In this document: piece after piece, positions 17,456 to 25,946 of the stretch
Layout: every line of letters begins with the position of its first letter
How positions within the stretch are numbered: position 1 is the first letter of the stretch
Source: Lachnospiraceae bacterium UBA4631
Lineage (GTDB): Bacteria > Bacillota > Clostridia > Lachnospirales > Lachnospiraceae
NCBI GenBank assembly: GCA_002406015.1
Contig: DHMX01000017.1
Span: 50,564-114,563 of the forward strand
Length of the DNA stretch: 64,000 nt
Direction: 5' to 3'
Translations under genes and position numbers: made by a program
The notes under the pieces: model-generated
What the model was told of the DNA's origin: nothing
The model's database searches: none
The model's input: only the letters and a program-made list of their open reading frames with translations

Positions 17456-18883
17456 TCATTTTTTCCCTGTACCATGGCAGAAGTTACATTCTGCATGACC
17501 TCTTCCGTTACAATTTGTACACGTAAGACCGCCCGTTCCGTTACATTTCCAGCAATCTACCTTGCCGCTATAGTGACAATTATAACATTCTGTTTCGGAA
17601 TTGGATACCATGTCATAGGTTGTACCTCTTCCGCCACATTTCGTACAATCCACCAAGCCTGCCGTACAATATGTACAATCTATCGAACCGGTTCCGTTAC
17701 ACCGGACACAATTACCGATTTGATAACCTCTGCCCTGACAATTTGAGCATTTATCACTACCGGTATATGCCGGAATCGAAACATCCCCATCACTGTTATC
17801 ACCGGTTGCTGCTTCCGCAGAGCCGTTACCGGTTTCTGCTGCTATAATTCCCTCATATTCATACAAATCCCCAAACATATCATTCATAAGGAAATAGTAA
17901 TAAATGCAGGTAACAGAATCGGTTTTGTCCAAAATCTCCACCTTGACCTCACTGTAACGGTCCGCATATGAATCATACGGTGCCATTTCAAATGCGGTTT
18001 CAAATATCCGTTCCGAAGCAATATAACAATTCATTGTTGCTGAATTGCCTGCATTTGCCTGTGACTTAAAATCCTCCAGCGTAAAAACATCACCCTTCTC
18101 ATATTCACCCGGATACAGCCGGATTCGGATGCTTTCACTGCTGTCCCAGCCCATCACCGTAAAATCATCGTAGCCGTTTTGGTTTCTCTCATAGCTTGCA
18201 AGAACCGTATTGGATTCTATACTCTTATCCTCCACTGTCACATTTTCACCGCTTTGCCTTGTACCGGTATCAATCAGACCGATTTCAGCCGGATATTCAA
18301 AGGACACAAATCGGCTGGATAGAGAGTCATACTTAGCCAGTTTACCTGTGCCTTCCGGAAACGTCAGATTCCACTCCACATAAGAATCAAAATAATCTCC
18401 TATCTGTGACGGTTCGGAATAAGTTACACCATAATCTGCGGAAAGCATCGCTAAATATTCATCCACCAACTCTAAATCCGAGCTAATATCTGTGAAAAAA
18501 TACTCACTTTTCATACCGTCTGTTTCTGTAATCGAGGATGCCCTCAATGCCCCTCCGGACCATGCATCCAAATCCGGAAGAAATACCGAGCTGCACTCCT
18601 TCACTGATACATAATGCTCCTCACTGACAACATAACTGCTCTTTCCGATGTCTGCCTGCAATACAGAACCATTAATGACGGAGGTAACGGAATAGGAATC
18701 CGGATTCCCTTCGGTTGCTTCTGTTCCAACCTCTACTGCCTTGCCGGAACCCCATGCCTGATTTGCCTGTGTTGCACTTGAATTATCTGCTCCTGCATTC
18801 CTATGCAGACTGCACCCGGTCAGCATACATACTGTCATTCCGAGTACAAGCGAAACCATATACCTTCTTTTCTTCATAAGCAA
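17456..18883 (-). CDS. Lipoprotein with C-terminal DnaJ-type zinc repeats
   Basis: A 475-residue protein. A short basic signal segment leads to the lipobox LTGC (Cys near residue 25), so it should be anchored outside the membrane. The middle, about 60-360, has no family I recognise. The last 90 residues carry about nine CxxC pairs, many in the CxxCxGxG form of DnaJ zinc fingers (CSNCQGRG, CVRCNGTG, CTKCGGRG, CWKCNGTG, CTNCNGRG, CNFCHGTG). DnaJ itself is cytosolic and has four such motifs, so an exported array is odd. It sits 29 bp after the AAA+ gene. Confidence 0.8.
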   Translation of the reverse strand: MLMKKRRYMVSLVLGMTVCMLTGCSLHRNAGADNSSATQANQAWGSGKAVEVGTEATEGNPDSYSVTSVINGSVLQADIGKSSYVVSEEHYVSVKECSSVFLPDLDAWSGGALRASSITETDGMKSEYFFTDISSDLELVDEYLAMLSADYGVTYSEPSQIGDYFDSYVEWNLTFPEGTGKLAKYDSLSSRFVSFEYPAEIGLIDTGTRQSGENVTVEDKSIESNTVLASYERNQNGYDDFTVMGWDSSESIRIRLYPGEYEKGDVFTLEDFKSQANAGNSATMNCYIASERIFETAFEMAPYDSYADRYSEVKVEILDKTDSVTCIYYYFLMNDMFGDLYEYEGIIAAETGNGSAEAATGDNSDGDVSIPAYTGSDKCSNCQGRGYQIGNCVRCNGTGSIDCTYCTAGLVDCTKCGGRGTTYDMVSNSETECYNCHYSGKVDCWKCNGTGGLTCTNCNGRGHAECNFCHGTGKK

Positions 18884-18912
18884 ATCCCCCTATTCTTTCC
18901 CCATACCGTATT

Positions 18913-20397
18913 TTATGCAAATAGCTTCTGTACCTCTGCCTCATTAAATACTACCTGCTTAACATGCTCTACCTCTATCTGATAGAGTGCATTGGCTGCC
19001 AGATGTTCGGCTGCCTGCTCTAAATTACGGATTCCGGTTGTATTTACAAACTGCTCTACCACCGCATTTAATCCATCCTCTGTTACCACACATTCACTTT
19101 CCATTAGACCGATTCGTTTCAGCACCTTCGGCAATACAAAGTTACTAAAAATCAGCTTCTTTTCTTCAAAGGTATAATCCGGAATATCAATCACAGCAAA
19201 CCTTGACATTAACGGAGCACTAATCTGTTCCTTATTATTTGCCGTCGCTATCGGATATACCCCTACTGTCGGCACCATACATTCCATATAATTGTCTGTA
19301 AAGCCTAAGTTATCCAACAGCGTCAACAATACGTCTGCCGGGTTTCCGTTTCCTTTTCCGGAAGCTGCTTTATCTAACTCGTTAATAATAAATACCAGAT
19401 TGGATTCTCCGGCAATCGAAAATGCCTCCATGATAATACCCGGCTTGGCATTGGCATATATTCTTGAGCTTCCTGTCAACTGCTCCGGGTCATTAATGGA
19501 GCTCATGTCTAAGGTTGTCCACGGAAGCTTCAATATCCTTGCAACTGCATAAGCAATCTGCGATTTACCGGTTCCGGCAGGACCTACTAATAATAATCCG
19601 TATGCCGGAAGTGTATGGGTACGGTTAATCTGGATAATGGTTTCCATAATTCTCTGCTTTACCCGTTCCATTCCATACAGCTCTTCATCCAGAATCCGTC
19701 TTGCTTCTACCGGGTCAATTGCTTCAAAATAATTACTCTTCCACTGTACATTCATCATAATAGATAATGCCCGCTGTGCATGTCTGCGTTCCTCCGGGGA
19801 TACCTCATGGGAACGTGCGACTGCCAGATTTCTTCTCGCCCATAATCTTATATTATCCGGCATGGTTCTTCCTGCACAGGTCATGAAGTCCGAAATGCTC
19901 TGAAGGCTGGTCAGCTTCATTTCGTCTCCTTCTTCCTCCGCATCATCGTCCTCTTCAATCTCTTCGGATGCACTGCTTGCAAGAAGCCGTTCAATCATGA
20001 ACTGCAAAAATCCATCCTGTGCTGACAGCTTCGTTCCACCGCCAAATGCGGTTTCGCGGATTCGGTATACTGCATACCCGTCCTCCCGATTCTGTCCGGA
20101 TAACCGGATGCTGATATGATTTTCACCCAGCCATTTAATCAGACTGACAAACCTTGCATCTACCTGTAATATATCTGCCGGAAGCGTATCTCCATGTTCC
20201 TTGAACTCAAATGCCGTCCGCTGACTCTGATTGGTAAATATTCCTGTGCTGTGATGCTGCCATTGGCATTGACGATTATCTAATACCAGAATCGGCTCCT
20301 CCGGTGTTTTTTCTTTTGCCGTACTGTTAAAGGTTGTATAGGTGCAGACAACCTCTTTCTGCTCCTTTGATGTATGGTTAAAATCAAAAACTGCCAT
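18913..20397 (-). CDS. Lon-like AAA+ ATPase without protease domain
   Basis: About 494 residues. A poorly conserved N-terminal half has an acidic stretch near 160-175 (EEIEEDDDAEEEGDE). The AAA+ module has Walker A GPAGTGKS, a Walker B of form LVFIINELDKA (Asn where Asp is usual before Glu), and a Lon-like sensor-2 region TGIRNLEQAAEHLAANAL. No Ser-Lys protease domain follows. It probably remodels or loads a partner protein. The start at 20397 has AAAGGAG nearby; reading from 20442 would overlap the antiporter gene. It lies 13 bp after the nhaC gene and 29 bp before the zinc-repeat lipoprotein. Confidence 0.85.
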   Translation of the reverse strand: MAVFDFNHTSKEQKEVVCTYTTFNSTAKEKTPEEPILVLDNRQCQWQHHSTGIFTNQSQRTAFEFKEHGDTLPADILQVDARFVSLIKWLGENHISIRLSGQNREDGYAVYRIRETAFGGGTKLSAQDGFLQFMIERLLASSASEEIEEDDDAEEEGDEMKLTSLQSISDFMTCAGRTMPDNIRLWARRNLAVARSHEVSPEERRHAQRALSIMMNVQWKSNYFEAIDPVEARRILDEELYGMERVKQRIMETIIQINRTHTLPAYGLLLVGPAGTGKSQIAYAVARILKLPWTTLDMSSINDPEQLTGSSRIYANAKPGIIMEAFSIAGESNLVFIINELDKAASGKGNGNPADVLLTLLDNLGFTDNYMECMVPTVGVYPIATANNKEQISAPLMSRFAVIDIPDYTFEEKKLIFSNFVLPKVLKRIGLMESECVVTEDGLNAVVEQFVNTTGIRNLEQAAEHLAANALYQIEVEHVKQVVFNEAEVQKLFA

Positions 20398-20410
20398 TCT
20401 TCTTTCTCCT

Positions 20411-22081
20411 TTACTCGATTGCTTCCTTTCCTGTTCTGGCACGAATTACCAGCAATACTCCAACCAGTATTACAATACCAACCGGTAACGCAATCCATGA
20501 AATAGCCGCCAGTCCGATTGCCTGAAGGATACCGATAATCAGATAACCAACCAGACAGACAGCCGCTACCGTAATTGCATACGGCAACTGTGTCGATACA
20601 TGATTGACATGCTCACAATGTCCTCCCGCAGAAGCCATAATTGTAGTATCCGAAATTGGGGAACAATGGTCTCCGCAAACTGCACCTGCCAGACAGGCTG
20701 CAATGGATATTACCATCATTTGTCCGGACGGGAACACTCCGAGTACAATCGGAATTAATATACTGAAGGTTCCCCATGAGGTTCCGGTTGCGAATGCCAG
20801 AAGTGCAGCAACTAAAAAGATAATAACCGGCAGGAAGCCTTGGAATGCCTGTGCCGAATTAGCCACTATTTCTGCTACAAATATCTTAGCTCCCAACAGA
20901 TTCGTCATACCTGACAGTGTCCATGCCATGGTAAGAATCAAAATCGGGGCAATCATAGACTTAAAGCCCTCCGGAATACACTCCGTAAACTCCTGAAAGG
21001 TCAATACATTCCGTATCAGAAAATAAATGAAGGTAAACACCAGTGTAACTGCTCCTCCTAATACCAGACCTACGGATGCATCGGAAGAAGCAAATGCATC
21101 TACAAAGGATACTCCGTCAAAGAAGCCTCCGGTATATACCATCGCAACAATACAGCTTATAATCAAAACCGCTACCGGAAGAATCAAATCCAACACATGA
21201 GCCTGTTCCTTCATTACTTCTTCTTCGTTCTCTTCATACGGTCTTCCCGGTGTGGTAAACAAATCTCCTGCAATCGCATTTATTTCATGCTTCCGCATCG
21301 GTCCGTAATCTACCCGAAGTAAGGTGATAGCAAGTATCATTACCAAGGTAAGAATTGCATACAGATTATATGGAATTGTCTGGATAAATACAGCAAATCC
21401 GTTGATACCTGCATCCTCCGGAACGGAAGATGTAACAGCGGCTGCCCATGAACTAATCGGTGCAATGATGCAGACCGGTGCTGCGGTTGCATCAATGATA
21501 TAAGAAAGCTTTGCTCTTGATACCTTATGTCTATCCGTAACCGGACGCAAAACACTACCTACAGTCAGACAATTAAAATAGTCATCTACAAAAATCAGCA
21601 CACCCAATACCATAACTGAAATCTGGGCTCCGATTCTTGTCTTGATATGCTTAGATGCCCATTTTCCGAATGCTGCAGAACCACCTGCCTTATTTAACAG
21701 GGATACAAGGATTCCAAGCATTACCAAAAAGACCAGAATACCCACATTCCATGCATCGGCAAGCTTATATATCATTCCGCCTTCCTCTTGAAAGAAAATG
21801 GTATTTATCATCAGCTCCAGATTAAAGTTTGAATACAATAAACCTCCGGTTATAATTCCTGCTAAAAGAGATGTGTATACCTCTTTTGTAATTAATGCCA
21901 GTCCAATCGCAATTACCGGCGGTAACAGGGATAGCCATGTTGCATATGTGCCGCACTGATAACTGTCGGCATCTGCTATCGTTCCCGGTGTCTGGGTTGT
22001 AATTACCATAAGTGCAATAATAACCAGAATGAATACTATCATTCCAATTTGTTGTCTTTTCAATTTCAATGTTCTCTCCAC
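20411..22081 (-). CDS. NhaC-family Na+/H+ (or organic acid) antiporter
   Basis: A 556-residue polytopic membrane protein of the NhaC superfamily. Conserved-looking segments include MVLGVLIFVDDYFNCLTVGSV with paired Asp residues in a membrane helix, SYIIDATAAPVCIIAPISSWAA, and GDHCSPISDTTIMASAGG. Members exchange Na+ for H+, or carry malate/lactate, arginine or methionine. It is the first gene of the minus-strand set that includes the Lon-like ATPase. A hydrophilic loop near residues 255-290 is moderately long. Specificity is unknown. Confidence 0.88.
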   Translation of the reverse strand: MERTLKLKRQQIGMIVFILVIIALMVITTQTPGTIADADSYQCGTYATWLSLLPPVIAIGLALITKEVYTSLLAGIITGGLLYSNFNLELMINTIFFQEEGGMIYKLADAWNVGILVFLVMLGILVSLLNKAGGSAAFGKWASKHIKTRIGAQISVMVLGVLIFVDDYFNCLTVGSVLRPVTDRHKVSRAKLSYIIDATAAPVCIIAPISSWAAAVTSSVPEDAGINGFAVFIQTIPYNLYAILTLVMILAITLLRVDYGPMRKHEINAIAGDLFTTPGRPYEENEEEVMKEQAHVLDLILPVAVLIISCIVAMVYTGGFFDGVSFVDAFASSDASVGLVLGGAVTLVFTFIYFLIRNVLTFQEFTECIPEGFKSMIAPILILTMAWTLSGMTNLLGAKIFVAEIVANSAQAFQGFLPVIIFLVAALLAFATGTSWGTFSILIPIVLGVFPSGQMMVISIAACLAGAVCGDHCSPISDTTIMASAGGHCEHVNHVSTQLPYAITVAAVCLVGYLIIGILQAIGLAAISWIALPVGIVILVGVLLVIRARTGKEAIE

Positions 22082-22174
22082 CCTTTGTATTTTATAGTCT
22101 TTCTTTTCATATGTATATTGCTCACATATCTAAGTCACTAGTATAAATAGATTTTCGCTGGAAATCAAGGAAAA

Positions 22175-22777
22175 TCAAGCCAAATCCAATCCTTCTGAGC
22201 CTGCCACCTCGGCAATCGTATCTTCCACCCGGATAATCTCCGGACCGATCCCGGCTGCCTCTGTATTATCGGCAATCTCCGATGGGTCTGTCTGTTCCTT
22301 TTTCTTTTCATCATCCCAGAGAGAATCGTACTTTTTCCGTTTTCGCAGCTTTACCATAGCCCCTACATTCTTTGCCATCTGATACAATTTATCATCAAAT
22401 TCCATAAGCTTTCGCTCGTCACTTGCGGGAACCCTTGCTCCCTTCATGATTCGTCTGGCTACCTCCATAATCTTAGCCATGTCTGCTCCTGCTTCTTTTA
22501 CAGCTTCTCCCTGCTGCTTTGAATTTTCCATTTCTTCGATTGCATATTTTTGTTCATTCAGTTTTTCTAAATAATCGGAGTATTCATTTTGCTTCTTGTC
22601 CAGTGCATCATAGGTCAACTGAAGCACTACCGCTTCATCCCCAAATAGTTCTGAACCGCCAACGGTTGACTCCATCTTTTTCTTTAATGCTTCCTGTTTC
22701 TTGGCTATTGCTGCCTTCTGTGTCCGATAGGCTTGAATTTGTGTACGGTATGTCTGTTGTGCATCCTTAATCTTCAT
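22175..22777 (-). CDS. Charged coiled-coil protein of unknown function
   Basis: A 200-residue soluble protein without a recognised family. Residues 1-95 are heptad-rich and highly charged (QTYRTQIQAYRTQKAAIAKK and onward), which strongly suggests coiled coil. The region around 100-150 contains MEVARRIMKGARVPASDERK, which may be a small conserved domain. The acidic C-terminus has no structure I can predict. There is no signal peptide or transmembrane segment. It is transcribed away from the COG0523 gene and towards nhaC, with a 93-bp gap, so it could start the nhaC operon. Confidence 0.7.
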   Translation of the reverse strand: MKIKDAQQTYRTQIQAYRTQKAAIAKKQEALKKKMESTVGGSELFGDEAVVLQLTYDALDKKQNEYSDYLEKLNEQKYAIEEMENSKQQGEAVKEAGADMAKIMEVARRIMKGARVPASDERKLMEFDDKLYQMAKNVGAMVKLRKRKKYDSLWDDEKKKEQTDPSEIADNTEAAGIGPEIIRVEDTIAEVAGSEGLDLA

Positions 22778-23025
22778 TCTACATCACACTCCATACCTAT
22801 AGATTTTTTACTCATATATATTCCTCCTTGAATGTAAAAGAAGACCAAAGTCCTTTTCGGTCTTTATGAATAAAGATACTTCTATTAATTTATCGGCTGT
22901 TTTCTTTCAAAATATAACCCATTATTGTCTGTGCAACACAAAATGACGTATCATGTATACTATCTTTTCTTTTGTAAAATGCTATGCTAAAATATGCATA
23001 TCGTAAATAAAAAGAGGTGTTCCCT

Positions 23026-23970
23026 ATGATTCAAATAGATTTAATTACCGGTTTCCTTGGTTCCGGAAAAACAACCTTTATCAAAAAATATGCGGGCTAC
23101 CTGCTTTCACAAGGCAAGAAGATTGGGATTCTCGAAAATGACTTTGGTGCGGTGAATGTAGATGCCATGCTGTTGCAGGATATTCTTGGTGACAACTGTA
23201 CGCTGGAAATGGTTGCAGGCGGCTGTGATGCCGACTGTCATCGGCGAAGATTCAAAACCAAATTGATTGCTATGGGAATGTGCGGGTATGACCGTATCTT
23301 AGTAGAACCTTCCGGCATTTTTGACATGGATGAATTTTTTGATGCCCTTCATGAAGAACCGTTGGAACGCTGGTATGAAATCGGAAGTGTCATCACTGTC
23401 ATTGATGCTGCTTTGGAACAGACTCTGTCAAAAGCCTCCCGTTATCTGCTGGCATCACAGGCAATACAGGCAGGCACACTCCTCTTTAGTCATACACAGG
23501 AGGTTTCTCCGGAGACTCTGGCTTCTACCCTTCGTTATGTCAAAGAATCCTATGAGCTTCTTCATTGTGATAAGCTCCCGAACCAGACCATTATTCAAAA
23601 GGACTGGGCTTGCTTACAGGCTGAGGATTATCAGGCAATTATGTCCTCCGGCTACCATACGGCTGATTATACCAAGCTCTGGTTTGATAATCAGGAAACC
23701 TATGAGAGTGTATATTTTATGAATATGAACTTTACAGAAGAATTTCTGCGGCACTCCTGTCCGGAAATCCTAAAAGACCCTGCCTGCGGCAAGGTCTTTC
23801 GTATTAAAGGCTTTCAACAGCTTCCCGACGGTCACTGGATTTCCATTAATGCTACCCGGCAAAAAATCCAAATCAACAGCATTCCAAACGGGCAGGCAAT
23901 TCTGATTGTAATCGGCGAAGGTCTGAATCAAGCGGCTATTGAACATTATTGGGGAAAATCCCAGCCGTGA
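23026..23970 (+). CDS. COG0523 (CobW/P47K) metal-handling GTPase
   Basis: About 314 residues with a GTPase fold: Walker A GFLGSGKTTFIKKY at the N-terminus, an IGILENDFGAVNVD switch region, and VEPSGI. COG0523 proteins insert metals (Zn, Co, Fe) into clients. Most carry a CxCC metal motif after the GG; here it reads GGCDADCHRRR, a CxxxC-H variant. The start is ATG 23026 with GAGGTG 6 nt upstream; a GTG 9 nt earlier is part of that site. Its 3' end overlaps the convergent hydrolase gene by 25 bp. No metal transporter is adjacent. Confidence 0.85.
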   Translation: MIQIDLITGFLGSGKTTFIKKYAGYLLSQGKKIGILENDFGAVNVDAMLLQDILGDNCTLEMVAGGCDADCHRRRFKTKLIAMGMCGYDRILVEPSGIFDMDEFFDALHEEPLERWYEIGSVITVIDAALEQTLSKASRYLLASQAIQAGTLLFSHTQEVSPETLASTLRYVKESYELLHCDKLPNQTIIQKDWACLQAEDYQAIMSSGYHTADYTKLWFDNQETYESVYFMNMNFTEEFLRHSCPEILKDPACGKVFRIKGFQQLPDGHWISINATRQKIQINSIPNGQAILIVIGEGLNQAAIEHYWGKSQP

Positions 23971-25055
23971 TTCTCAACCGATAATTCTATCTGTTCAGAG
24001 TCGGTCTTGATTTCTGCGTCTTTGTTCTGCCTCAGGTAACGGTCAAAGAACTCTACATGAAGTTGATTGAGATTGCTTTGCATTACCTGCGGCTCCATGG
24101 TTCCAACCAGACTCTTAATGGGAACAAAAAACTTTGCATCCGTAAATCCGATATGCTTCATATCCTGAAACTTTGCAACATAAATCGGTGCTTCCGTATC
24201 CAACAATGGTTTTGTTTCTGCATTATAATTCTCTGCACAACAAATCTGCATAAACGGCTTTTGCATATTCATACCGGCATATTCACCGTATAAAGCTCCG
24301 TCAATATTAATTCCGCAGGTTATATCCTTCTCATATTGGCACAAATAATATGCTGTCGCTCCGCCAAATGAATGTCCGGTTGCCCCAATGCCACAGGACA
24401 TATCAATTGCTTCCGCATATTGCTCCTTTATTTCCTTAAGAGCCGCCTTACTGTCTTTCGACCACTCTTCTATTCTTCCTATCATAAATGATGAATATGT
24501 ATGCTGGAACTCATCAAATTCCTTCCATGCATCCTTCTCACTTAATTTCTTCTTTAGAAGCTTCATTTGCACACGCAATGCCTTAAAGTACGGTGTTATT
24601 ATCCTTTTATTCAATGACTTATCGTAATAATCAATACTTCCATCCACATACTCGGTTGCAATTGCTTCATTTGCATGACCGATAGATGCCACTATATAAC
24701 CATGGGATGCCAGTTCACAGCACAAAAAGGTGTTACATTCTATATAGGCGTTATAGCCATGATTATATAAAATCAGCGGGAATTTCTCCTTATCTGAAAT
24801 CGGTATATTTTCATAATAGTCTGCCTCATTTTTCACCTTCTGCAAAAATTTATTTACATGATATGCCTTTCCCAGTGCATCTGCCTTTCTTTCGCTGAAG
24901 ATTTTTGCTTTCTTATGTCCGTTTACCGCATCCGCATCAACCGGATAATACATCCGTACCGCAATCTTTCTTTTTCCGGATGCATTTCCCAGTACCTCAT
25001 CCCTAGTTTCATCTGTAAACGAAAAACAACTCGTTCCTACACAATATGATTTCAT
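23946..25055 (-). CDS. Alpha/beta hydrolase, PAF-acetylhydrolase-like
   Basis: About 369 residues with the serine hydrolase nucleophile elbow GHSFGGATAY and an upstream oxyanion-type segment PLILYNHGYNAY. The long N-terminal part before the first strand resembles bacterial platelet-activating-factor acetylhydrolase-like proteins. The Asp and His of the triad should lie in the C-terminal third (for example KFQDMKHIGFTDAKFF). There is no export signal. I used ATG 25055, which has GAGAGG at the right distance; ATG 25061 lies too close to it. It follows the Thr-rich lipoprotein gene on the same strand. Confidence 0.82.
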   Translation of the reverse strand: MKSYCVGTSCFSFTDETRDEVLGNASGKRKIAVRMYYPVDADAVNGHKKAKIFSERKADALGKAYHVNKFLQKVKNEADYYENIPISDKEKFPLILYNHGYNAYIECNTFLCCELASHGYIVASIGHANEAIATEYVDGSIDYYDKSLNKRIITPYFKALRVQMKLLKKKLSEKDAWKEFDEFQHTYSSFMIGRIEEWSKDSKAALKEIKEQYAEAIDMSCGIGATGHSFGGATAYYLCQYEKDITCGINIDGALYGEYAGMNMQKPFMQICCAENYNAETKPLLDTEAPIYVAKFQDMKHIGFTDAKFFVPIKSLVGTMEPQVMQSNLNQLHVEFFDRYLRQNKDAEIKTDSEQIELSVENHGWDFPQ

Positions 25056-25148
25056 TTTCATCCCTCTCTTCCGTTTTGTCCTATATTCCACTTCGTCTAC
25101 TATTCCGTTTTGTTTCGCATCCCCATTGCTGATTTCCGTGCATTCCGC

Positions 25149-25790
25149 TTATTGTTCCATATAGGTCTTTATCCATTCGACTATATCCAGTCTGCCTTCC
25201 CCACAATAGGAATAATCGGCAATGCTTAAATCTATCTTTTTCAGTTGTTCCTCTGCTCCTTCGGTTGTCAGAGTCATATATGCATCATACACCAGTGCAT
25301 ACTTTGTCCGAAACTCTTCTAACTGTGTATCACTCTTTCCCTGCTTCCAATCCTTTACAACAAGGGCAACCTGCTCTTCCGCTAAGGAATTACCGGCTGC
25401 AAGTCCCATCAGTTCCACACTCTGCCGAATGACTGCGGCATCTTCTGCCTGATTCGTACTCTCGATGTTCGTATTAATCTTATCCATTTCTGACTGAATC
25501 TCAGCTACCGCATATGGGTCCATCCCACTTAAGTCTACCGTTTCTTCGGTGCTGCCTGTTGCCTCTGTGGTGCTTTCCGTGGCTTTTTCCGACATGGCTT
25601 CTGTGGTTGCTTCTGTCCGGTTTTCGGTTACCTCTGTGGTAATGGTAACTGCCTCTGTGGTACTTCCATCTGTAGAGACGGAACTGCCTGTGCTTTGTCC
25701 ACAGCCTGTAAATACCATTGTCAGCATCAAGGCAGTACCTATCAATATTCTTCTTTTCTTGTACTTCGTGTTTGTGTAATTCCTATTCAT
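25149..25790 (-). CDS. Small lipoprotein with Thr/Glu-rich linker
   Basis: About 213 residues. A signal segment with lipobox FTGC (Cys near residue 30 from this start) is followed by a low-complexity linker of about 50 residues rich in Thr, Glu and Ala, with TEATTEA-like repeats. The folded part, about 85-213, is mostly helical and ends with DYSYCGEGRLDIVEWIKTYM. No known family was recognised. The start at 25790 is supported by AAGGAG 8 nt upstream. It follows the giant gene by about 157 bp and may present a surface partner for it; that is inference from position. Confidence 0.78.
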   Translation of the reverse strand: MNRNYTNTKYKKRRILIGTALMLTMVFTGCGQSTGSSVSTDGSTTEAVTITTEVTENRTEATTEAMSEKATESTTEATGSTEETVDLSGMDPYAVAEIQSEMDKINTNIESTNQAEDAAVIRQSVELMGLAAGNSLAEEQVALVVKDWKQGKSDTQLEEFRTKYALVYDAYMTLTTEGAEEQLKKIDLSIADYSYCGEGRLDIVEWIKTYMEQ

Positions 25791-25946
25791 TTGTAAGCTC
25801 CTTTCCAAATTCTAAACCTGTATGAACGTAGTGTTTCATGTAGCATTTATGCCTGTAATTATTATGCGTAGTTTTCTTTCCTGCTTCAAGCAAGGCATGA
25901 TAACAGGTCGAATTTAGCAGATAAAATACCAGCCTTTTCATTACCA

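Noticed and set aside
20398..20442. Start of the AAA+ gene at 20442
   Set aside because: It would overlap the antiporter gene by 32 bp. ATG 20397 has AAAGGAG.
22841..22870. AAGACC/GGTCTT hairpin in the divergent region before the COG0523 gene
   Set aside because: The stem is only 6 bp and no T run follows. It is too weak to call a terminator or riboswitch.
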